Positions 22,627 to 28,605 of a stretch of 30,182 bases of DNA are shown in pieces; positions within the stretch are counted from its first letter, which is position 1, and every line of letters starts with the position of its first letter. The notes under the pieces were generated by a model. The model made no database searches. It was not told where the DNA came from and saw only the letters and a list, made by a program, of their open reading frames with translations. The stretch covers positions 1-30,182 of the forward strand of contig DATNIT010000277.1 in the NCBI GenBank assembly GCA_035604335.1, written 5' to 3'. The stretch comes from DASZHJ01 sp035604335 (GTDB taxonomy: Bacteria > Pseudomonadota > Alphaproteobacteria > ATCC43930 > CGMCC-115725). Position numbers and translations under genes: made by a program.

Positions 22627-24648
22627 ATGACCGCCCTGCAATCGCCGAGTGCCGACGCTCCGCCCCTGCCGGCACCGAGGGACCGCGAGCTCCGCGAGAT
22701 GGCGGACGCCATCCGGGCGCTCGCCATGGACGCCGTCGAGAAAGCCAACAGCGGCCATCCCGGCATGCCCATGGGCATGGCGGATGTGGCGACGGTGCTG
22801 TTTTCCAAGTTCCTGAAGTTCGATCCGCGCGACCCCGCCTGGCCCGACCGCGACCGCTTCGTGCTCTCGGCCGGACACGGCTCGATGCTGCTCTATTCGC
22901 TCCTGCACCTCACGGGCTATGCGGAGATGACGCTCGACGAGCTGAAGCGCTTCCGCCAGCTCGGCAGCCGCACCGCGGGCCATCCGGAATACGGCCACGC
23001 GCCGGGGATCGAGACCACTACCGGGCCGCTCGGCCAGGGGCTCGGCAACGCCGTCGGCATGGCGCTCGCCGAGCGGATCATGAACGCGCGGTTCGGCGAC
23101 GGGCTGGTCGACCACCACACCTATGTGATCGCCGGCGACGGCTGCCTGATGGAGGGCATCAGCCACGAGGCGATCTCGCTCGCGGGCCATCTGAAGCTCC
23201 GCAAGCTCATCGTGCTCTGGGACGACAATTCGATCTCCATCGACGGGCCCACCGGCCTCACGGTCTCCGACGATCAGCTCGCACGCTTCGAGGCCTCGGG
23301 CTGGGACGTCTCGGCGGCCGACGGCCACGACACCGACGCGATGGCGGCGGCGCTCGAGGTCGCGCGGGCGAGCGACCGCCCCTCCCTCATCGCGTGCCGC
23401 ACCACGATCGCGTTTGGCGCCCCCACCAAGGCCGGCACCGCCGCCGCCCATGGCTCGGCGCTGGGCGCGGCCGAGATCGAGGGCGCGCGCAAGCGCCTCG
23501 GCTGGCCCTACCCGCCCTTCGAGATCCCCGAAGCGATCCGGATGCGCTGGCACGCCGTCGGCGCGCGCGGGGCCGCGGCCTCGAGCGCCTGGCGCGAGCG
23601 TCTCGCCAAGGCGCCGGCGGATCTGAGGCACGAGTTCGAGCGGCGCCAGTCGGGCGAGCTGCCGAGCGGGTGGCGCGCCGCGCTCGCCGCCGTCAAAGAA
23701 AAATTCGCGGCCGACGCGCCGAAGCTCGCGACGCGCCAAGCCTCCGGCGGCGTGCTCGACGCGCTGGCGCCGGTGATCCCCGAGCTGATCGGCGGCTCCG
23801 CCGATCTGACGCCGTCCAACAACACCAAGGTCAAAAGCCAAGCGCTCCTCACCTCCAAGAACTACGGCGGCAGCTACATCCACTACGGCGTGCGCGAGCA
23901 CGGCATGGCCGCCGCCATGAACGGCTTGGCGCTCCATGGCGGCGTCGTACCCTATGGCGGAACGTTCCTGATCTTCACGGACTATTTCCGGCCGGCGATC
24001 CGGCTCTCTGCCCTGATGGGCGTGCGCGTCATCTATGTGATGACCCACGACTCCATCGGCCTCGGCGAGGATGGGCCCACTCATCAGCCGGTGGAGCAGC
24101 TCGCGGCGTTGCGCGCGGTTCCAGGCCTACGCGTGTTCCGGCCGGCGGATGCCGTGGAGACCGCGGAGTGCTGGGAGCTCGCGCTTGCGGCGCCCAAGAC
24201 GCCCTCGGTCATCGCGCTCACCCGCCAAGCCCTGCCGGCGCTGCGGCGCGACACTGGTGAAAACCGCTCGGCTCGCGGCGGCTACGTGCTGGCGGAGGCC
24301 GACGGCGCGCGGCGCGTGACATTGGTTGCCACAGGCTCGGAAGTTGCCTTGGCGATGACCGCGCGCGATCTCCTGAAAGCGAAGGGTGTGGCCGCCGCCG
24401 TGGTCTCGCTCCCGTGCTGGGAATTGTTCGATGCCCAAGACCCCGCCTATCGCGCGAGCGTGCTCGGCACGGCACCCCGCGTCGCGGTGGAGGCGGCATC
24501 GCCCTTCGGTTGGGAACGCTATGTCGGCGCGGGCGGCGCGATCGTCGGCATGACCGGCTTCGGCGCCTCCGCGCCCGCCGAGGATTTGTTCCGCCACTTC
24601 GGCATCACGGCCGAGAAGGTCGCCGAGGCGGCGTTGAGTAGGATTTAG
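22627..24648 (+). CDS. tkt: Transketolase
   Basis: This 673-residue thiamine-diphosphate enzyme exchanges two-carbon units between ketose and aldose phosphates in the pentose phosphate (and, if present, Calvin) pathway. The ThDP/Mg motif is GDGCLMEGISHEA (170-182) closing with the Asn of WDDNSISIDG (N201). NSGHPGMPMGMA is at 41-52, and the catalytic Glu is E424 in HYGVREHGMAAAMNG. THDSIGLGEDGPTHQPVEQL follows in the Pyr domain. It is the usual three-domain length. It heads the sugar-phosphate cluster but is separated from gap by a 184-base gap filled by a family B repeat. The ATG has no strong ribosome-binding site. Confidence 0.97.
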   Translation: MTALQSPSADAPPLPAPRDRELREMADAIRALAMDAVEKANSGHPGMPMGMADVATVLFSKFLKFDPRDPAWPDRDRFVLSAGHGSMLLYSLLHLTGYAEMTLDELKRFRQLGSRTAGHPEYGHAPGIETTTGPLGQGLGNAVGMALAERIMNARFGDGLVDHHTYVIAGDGCLMEGISHEAISLAGHLKLRKLIVLWDDNSISIDGPTGLTVSDDQLARFEASGWDVSAADGHDTDAMAAALEVARASDRPSLIACRTTIAFGAPTKAGTAAAHGSALGAAEIEGARKRLGWPYPPFEIPEAIRMRWHAVGARGAAASSAWRERLAKAPADLRHEFERRQSGELPSGWRAALAAVKEKFAADAPKLATRQASGGVLDALAPVIPELIGGSADLTPSNNTKVKSQALLTSKNYGGSYIHYGVREHGMAAAMNGLALHGGVVPYGGTFLIFTDYFRPAIRLSALMGVRVIYVMTHDSIGLGEDGPTHQPVEQLAALRAVPGLRVFRPADAVETAECWELALAAPKTPSVIALTRQALPALRRDTGENRSARGGYVLAEADGARRVTLVATGSEVALAMTARDLLKAKGVAAAVVSLPCWELFDAQDPAYRASVLGTAPRVAVEAASPFGWERYVGAGGAIVGMTGFGASAPAEDLFRHFGITAEKVAEAALSRI

Positions 24649-24666
24649 AAGGACGAACAAGCGCCG

Positions 24667-24776
24667 TGCGTCCTTCGACGCGCTCCCTAACGGTCGCTTG
24701 CTCAGGATGAGGACCTTGATCGCCACGGCACTAGATGCTCCTCATCCTGAGCAAGCGAAGCGCGTCGAAGGACGCA
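24667..24776. repeat. Inverted repeat pair, family B (copy 2)
   Basis: The arms TGCGTCCTTCGACGCGCT (24667-24684) and AGCGCGTCGAAGGACGCA (24759-24776) are an exact 18-base inverted repeat. Inner arms GCTTGCTCAGGATGAGG and CCTCATCCTGAGCAAGC are also exact. The same arms occur at 16295-16405. It lies between tkt and gap. Confidence 0.9.
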
Positions 24777-24831
24777 AGCTGCGCGCACGCGGTAAGTTGC
24801 TTCAAGAACTGACGTCGGTTTGGAGGATCTC

Positions 24832-25842
24832 ATGACCACACGCATCGCGATCAACGGATTCGGCCGCATCGGGCGGCTGGTGCTGCGCGCGCTTCACGAA
24901 TCCCGGCGCGACGATGTCCAATGCGTCGCCATCAACGACCTCGGCTCGGTCGCGGCCAACGCGCACCTTCTGAAGCACGACAGCGTCCACGGTCCCTTCC
25001 CCGGCGAGATCAAGACCGGCGGCAACTGGATGGATCTGGGCCGCGGACACATCGCCGTCTCGGCCGAGCGCGATCCCGCGAAGCTGCCGTGGAAGGACCT
25101 CAAGGTCGACGTGGCGCTCGAATGCACGGGCATCTTCACCAAGCGGGAGGCGGCGGCGAAGCACCTCGAAGCCGGCGCCAAGCGCGTCATCGTGTCGGCG
25201 CCCGCCGACGGCGTCGACTTCACGCTGGTGCTGGGCGTCAACAGCGACCAGCTCGCCGCGCAGCACACGGTGATCTCGAACGGCTCCTGCACCACCAACT
25301 GCCTGGCGCCGGTCGCCTATGTGCTCAACGAAGGCGTCGGCATCGAGCACGGCTTCATGACGACGATCCACTCCTATACCGGCGATCAGCCGACCGTCGA
25401 CACGTTGCACAAGGATCTCCGCCGCGCGCGCGCCGCCGCGCTCTCGATGATCCCGACCTCCACCGGCGCCGCCAAGGCGCTGGGCCTCGTCCTGCCGGCT
25501 CTCAAGGGCAAGCTCGACGGCTCCTCGATCCGCGTGCCCACGGCGAACGTCTCGCTGATCGATTTCAAGTTCACCGCGGCCCGCGACACCTCGGCGCCGG
25601 AGATCAACGAGCTCATGGTGAGCGCCGCCAACTCCACCCGGTTCCGCGGCATCCTCGCGGTGAACAAGGAGGAGCTGGTCTCCTCCGACTTCAACCACAA
25701 CCCCGCGAGCTCGACCTTCGACCTCACGCAGACGACGGTGCTGGGCAAGCGGTTCTGCCGGGTGCTCTCCTGGTACGACAACGAGTGGGGTTTCTCCAAC
25801 CGCATGGTCGAAGCCGCCGCCGCCCTCGGCAAGCTCGGCTAA
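24832..25842 (+). CDS. gap: Glyceraldehyde-3-phosphate dehydrogenase, type I
   Basis: This 336-residue glycolytic enzyme oxidises glyceraldehyde-3-phosphate to 1,3-bisphosphoglycerate. The Rossmann start is RIAINGFGRIGRLVLRA. The catalytic Cys is C153 in SNGSCTTNCLAP, with H180 in TTIHSYTGDQ. The C-terminal WYDNEWGFSNRM is invariant. Asp36 in CVAINDLG suits NAD preference but does not settle it. The ATG at 24832 has GGAGG 5 bases upstream. The next gene is an unknown 140-residue protein, not phosphoglycerate kinase, which usually follows gap in alphaproteobacteria. Confidence 0.97.
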   Translation: MTTRIAINGFGRIGRLVLRALHESRRDDVQCVAINDLGSVAANAHLLKHDSVHGPFPGEIKTGGNWMDLGRGHIAVSAERDPAKLPWKDLKVDVALECTGIFTKREAAAKHLEAGAKRVIVSAPADGVDFTLVLGVNSDQLAAQHTVISNGSCTTNCLAPVAYVLNEGVGIEHGFMTTIHSYTGDQPTVDTLHKDLRRARAAALSMIPTSTGAAKALGLVLPALKGKLDGSSIRVPTANVSLIDFKFTAARDTSAPEINELMVSAANSTRFRGILAVNKEELVSSDFNHNPASSTFDLTQTTVLGKRFCRVLSWYDNEWGFSNRMVEAAAALGKLG

Positions 25843-25855
25843 GCGATTCTCGGGC

Positions 25856-26278
25856 GTGAGCGGCAAGCGGATCATCGTCCATTCGCTTGGCGATGCCCGC
25901 GCCGCCCTCGCCGCGGCCCGCGCGCTCGAGGCTCCCGTCACCCTCGCGAGCGCCGCGGGCGCCGGCGGCTATGCGGGTCCGCTCTGGTTCAAGGCGCTGA
26001 TCGCAGCCGCGCGCGCCGACTTTCCCGAGGTCGACGTGACCACAGTGCTCGACTGCGGCAAAGAGGCCGGTACCATCCTTGCGGCACTCCGACACGGGTT
26101 CAAACGGGTGCGCTTCACGGGCGTCGAAGCCGCTCTCGTGCCGTTGCGGGAGATCGCCCGGGAACTCGGCGCCGAGATCGAGACGGGCGACCGGCCCGAG
26201 GCGCTCGATCTCCTGGGCGAAAACGACCCGAAGGCCGCGGCGCGGGCTTATCTCGCGGCGGCAAAATGCCCCGCCTAA
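25856..26278 (+). CDS. Unknown 140-residue protein between gap and fba
   Basis: I do not recognise a family. The protein looks like a small alternating alpha/beta fold: RIIVHSLGDARAALAAARAL, a Gly/Ala loop (SAAGAGGYAGPLWF near 33), VDVTTVLDCGKEAGTILAAL near 60, KRVRFTGVEAALVPLREIA near 83 and an acidic end. The Asp-Cys-Gly in VLDCGKEAG is a possible functional site. It has no signal peptide or membrane segment. The GTG at 25856 lies 13 bases after gap stops, so it is translated from the same message. Composition matches its neighbours, which argues against recent transfer. Its place in a glycolytic operon hints at a metabolic or regulatory role. Confidence 0.75.
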   Translation: MSGKRIIVHSLGDARAALAAARALEAPVTLASAAGAGGYAGPLWFKALIAAARADFPEVDVTTVLDCGKEAGTILAALRHGFKRVRFTGVEAALVPLREIARELGAEIETGDRPEALDLLGENDPKAAARAYLAAAKCPA

Positions 26279-26373
26279 GCCACTCGCGCGGCTTTGCCGG
26301 CCACGGCACCATCTGATATATCCCCGCTGATGCTGATAGGGCGCCTGACGGCGGGCGCAGGAGGGTTAATTCC

Positions 26374-27303
26374 ATGCGAGTGAGCGAGCAGGTCAAACGC
26401 ATTCTCGACGGCTACGAGAGCGACAACCCCGGCACCAAGGCCAATCTCGCGCGCATCCTCATGCACGGCCGCCTCGGCGGCAGCGGCAAGCTGGTGATCC
26501 TGCCGGTGGACCAGGGCTTCGAGCACGGGCCCGCCCGCAGCTTCGCGCCCAACCCGCCGGCCTATGATCCGCACTATCATTATCAACTCGCGATCGACGC
26601 GGGGCTTTCCGCCTATGCGGCACCGCTGGGATTCCTGGAGGGAGGCGCCAGCACCTTCGCGGGCGCCATCCCCACGATCCTGAAGCTCAACAGCGCCAAC
26701 AGTCTGGCGCGCGCCAAGGAAGCGCCCTCCCAGGCGATCACGGCGGGCGTCAAGGATGCGCTGCGCCTCGGCTGCGCCGCCATCGGCTACACGATCTATC
26801 CGGGCTCCGATGCCGCCTACGACATGATGCACGATATCGCCGAGCTCGCCCGCGAGGCCAAGTCCTATGGCCTCGCGGTCGTGATCTGGTCCTATCCGCG
26901 CGGCGGCAACCTCTCCAAGCCCGGCGAGACCGCGGTCGACATCTGCGCCTATGCCGCGCACATGGCGGCACTTTTGGGCGCCCACATCATCAAGGTGAAA
27001 CCGCCGACCGAGCACCTCGAGCTCGAGGCCGCCAAGAAGGTCTACGAGGCCCAGAAGATCGACGTGCGCACGCTCGCGGCGCGCGTCCGCCACGTCGTGC
27101 AGTCCTGCTTCGCGGGCCGGCGCATCGTGGTGTTCTCCGGCGGAGAGGCCAAGGACCTCGACGGCCTCTTCAACGAGGTGCGCGCGATCCGCGACGGCGG
27201 CGCCAACGGCTCGATCATCGGCCGCAACACCTTCCAGCGTCCCAAGGAAGACGCCCTGAAGATGCTGGACACCATCATCCAGATCTACCAGGGCAAGGCT
27301 TGA
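26374..27303 (+). CDS. Class I fructose-bisphosphate aldolase (DhnA/FbaB type)
   Basis: This 309-residue enzyme cleaves fructose-1,6-bisphosphate through a Schiff base. It belongs to the DhnA-type (archaeal-type) class I family, not the metal-dependent class II. LVILPVDQGFEHGPARSF is near residue 40, and the candidate Schiff-base lysine is in AHIIKVKPPTEH (K207 or K209). Phosphate binding is by FSGGEAKD and SIIGRNTFQR near the end. The ATG at 26374 has GGAGGG 8 bases upstream. A 95-base space precedes it and may hold its own promoter. Its TGA stop overlaps the TTG start of thiE. Confidence 0.94.
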   Translation: MRVSEQVKRILDGYESDNPGTKANLARILMHGRLGGSGKLVILPVDQGFEHGPARSFAPNPPAYDPHYHYQLAIDAGLSAYAAPLGFLEGGASTFAGAIPTILKLNSANSLARAKEAPSQAITAGVKDALRLGCAAIGYTIYPGSDAAYDMMHDIAELAREAKSYGLAVVIWSYPRGGNLSKPGETAVDICAYAAHMAALLGAHIIKVKPPTEHLELEAAKKVYEAQKIDVRTLAARVRHVVQSCFAGRRIVVFSGGEAKDLDGLFNEVRAIRDGGANGSIIGRNTFQRPKEDALKMLDTIIQIYQGKA

Positions 27304-27941
27304 TCGCCGCCGCCGAGGGGACGCGTCTCTACCTCGTCACGCCCGCCGCGCTCGATCCCCGGGACTTCCGCGACCGGCTCGCCGAGGCGCTCGACGCCGG
27401 CGACGTTGCTGCCGTGCAGCTGCGCCTCAAGGACGTCGACGACGACGCGATCCGGCGCGCCTGCGACGCACTCCGGCCGGTGGCGCAGGAGCGCGGCGTC
27501 GCCTTCCTGCTGAACGACCGACCCGACCTCGCCGCCGAGACCGGTTGCGATGGCGTGCATGTGGGCCAGCAGGACACGCCCTACGCCGAAGCACGCGCGC
27601 TCATGGGCCCCGACCGCATCGTGGGCGTCACCTGCCACGCGAGCCGGGACCTCGCCATGGAGGCCGCCGAGGCCGGCGCGGACTATGTCGCCTTCGGCGC
27701 CTTCTTCCCGACCACCACCAAGGTGAGCGGCCATCGCGCCGATCTCGAGATCCTGCAATGGTGGGCCGAGATCATGACCGTGCCCTGCGTCGCGATCGGC
27801 GGCATCACGCCGGAGAATTGCGGACCCCTGGTCGCCGCCGGCGCCGATTTCCTCGCGGTGGTCTCGGCGGTCTGGACCGCGCCCGACGGCCCCGCGTCGG
27901 CGGTGAAAGCCTTCGAGAAGGCGATCGCCGCGGCGCCGTGA
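27300..27941 (+). CDS. thiE: Thiamine phosphate synthase
   Basis: This 213-residue TIM-barrel enzyme joins the thiazole and pyrimidine moieties into thiamine phosphate. Family marks are RLYLVTPAAL, VAAVQLRLKDVDDD near 36, FLLNDRPDLAAE near 69, CDGVHVGQQDTPY near 82, VGVTCHASRDLA near 104, FGAFFPTTTK near 131 and VAIGGITPENCGP near 162. The only start that fits is TTG at 27300, which overlaps the aldolase TGA as TTGA. Translation is therefore coupled to fba. No TPP riboswitch is seen in front, consistent with its place inside an operon. Confidence 0.92.
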   Translation: MIAAAEGTRLYLVTPAALDPRDFRDRLAEALDAGDVAAVQLRLKDVDDDAIRRACDALRPVAQERGVAFLLNDRPDLAAETGCDGVHVGQQDTPYAEARALMGPDRIVGVTCHASRDLAMEAAEAGADYVAFGAFFPTTTKVSGHRADLEILQWWAEIMTVPCVAIGGITPENCGPLVAAGADFLAVVSAVWTAPDGPASAVKAFEKAIAAAP

Positions 27942-28022
27942 TTTGCCCTGCGGACTGTTGAGCGCGCCTTCGCTCAGAATGCCTGAGAACTCTGCGCTGT
28001 TCGACAACACTTTCCGCCGAAC

Positions 28023-28052
28023 GAAAGGGGGCGGCCCGAACCGCCCCCTCTC
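28023..28052 (-). terminator. Stem-loop at the end of the chemotaxis-receptor remnant
   Basis: GGGGGCGG (28027-28034) pairs with CCGCCCCC (28041-28048) around a six-base loop. On the minus strand it is followed by TTTCGTTC. It lies 20 bases past the receptor stop and may also stop thiE transcripts coming the other way, although the plus-strand side lacks a T-tract. Confidence 0.6.
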
Positions 28053-28070
28053 GAAGCACCGCCGCGTACG

Positions 28071-28190
28071 CTACGCCGCGCGGATGGCGGCCAGGAACTG
28101 ATCGACTTGGCCGCGCAGCATTTCCGATTGCTTTGAAAGCTCGCCCGCGGCGCTCAGCACCTGGCCCGCCGCCGAGCCGGCCCCGTTTCT
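28071..28190 (-). pseudogene. 3' remnant of a methyl-accepting chemotaxis protein
   Basis: The last 35 codons read SAAGQVLSAAGELSKQSEML followed by RGQVDQFLAAIRAA and a TAG stop (28071-28073). This is the typical C-terminal end of alphaproteobacterial chemotaxis receptors. The signalling hairpin and methylation helices that must precede it are absent in all three minus-strand frames: from about 28185 upstream the sequence changes to something unrelated and lower in G+C. The open frame continues to 28493 but I see no family resemblance in that part. A proper terminator downstream is still present. This looks like the scar of a deletion or insertion. Confidence 0.7.
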
Positions 28191-28605
28191 TCTTTTCAAC
28201 GTACCCGACGCTTTGGTCGCGATCGGATACGAGACGGCCTCGCGCGTGGCGTAACGCCCTCTCGCCTCCGCTGCTCGGCTCCTTTGCGAGAGCCGTCCCA
28301 GAGTTCGAACCCGATGAGGCTCGGGGTCACCGCTCAGAATCTCGCGCGCCGTATCGACGAAGCCCCGACAACACGTCGTCTCACATCTCAATGGGCCAGA
28401 AGATCTCGCAGTTTGACCTAGATCAATGCACCTCTGCTCTGTTCTCCATAGGACCTCGGGGAGCGAGGCAAGATGACGCACCTGCGTCTTCACGGGTAAT
28501 CGGATCCGTTAACACACAAATCAGAGTGCCGGCATTAGGCTGATGTATGAGTTCTCGGTGCTCTTATGCCCGACCGCACAGATCGGTCGAAATTTGGGTC
28601 GTGGC
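28191..28605. other. Low-GC spacer without a convincing gene
   Basis: About 415 bases hold no recognisable protein or structural RNA. G+C is clearly lower than in the genes to the left (29/60 in 28381-28440 against 45/60 in 27301-27360). The clearest signal is the FNR-type palindrome at 28413-28426. Short open frames exist on both strands but have no codon bias or ribosome-binding sites that would support them. Confidence 0.6.
28413..28426 (+). promoter_or_regulatory. FNR/FixK-type box
   Basis: TTGACCTAGATCAA matches the TTGAT-N4-ATCAA consensus of FNR/FixK regulators at nine of ten positions, and the centre CTAG is itself palindromic. Such boxes respond to low oxygen in alphaproteobacteria. 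The nearest plus-strand gene starts 180 bases downstream, so a class II promoter would leave a leader of about 145 bases. Confidence 0.5.

Noticed and set aside
22621..24084. A 487-codon minus-strand frame opposite transketolase
   Set aside because: It is an antisense shadow of tkt, with composition typical of reversed GC-rich codons.
26279..26373. Possible riboswitch or leader before fba
   Set aside because: The space is only 95 bases with small hairpins and no match to a known riboswitch core; nothing resembling a TPP element is present.
28480..28500. A tiny open frame (MTHLRLHG) downstream of the FNR-type box
   Set aside because: Eight codons with only a weak ribosome-binding site; it could be a leader peptide but nothing in the sequence supports attenuation.
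28133..28543. A 136-codon plus-strand frame over the receptor remnant
   Set aside because: It lies antisense to the recognisable receptor tail and has no motif, codon bias or ribosome-binding site.
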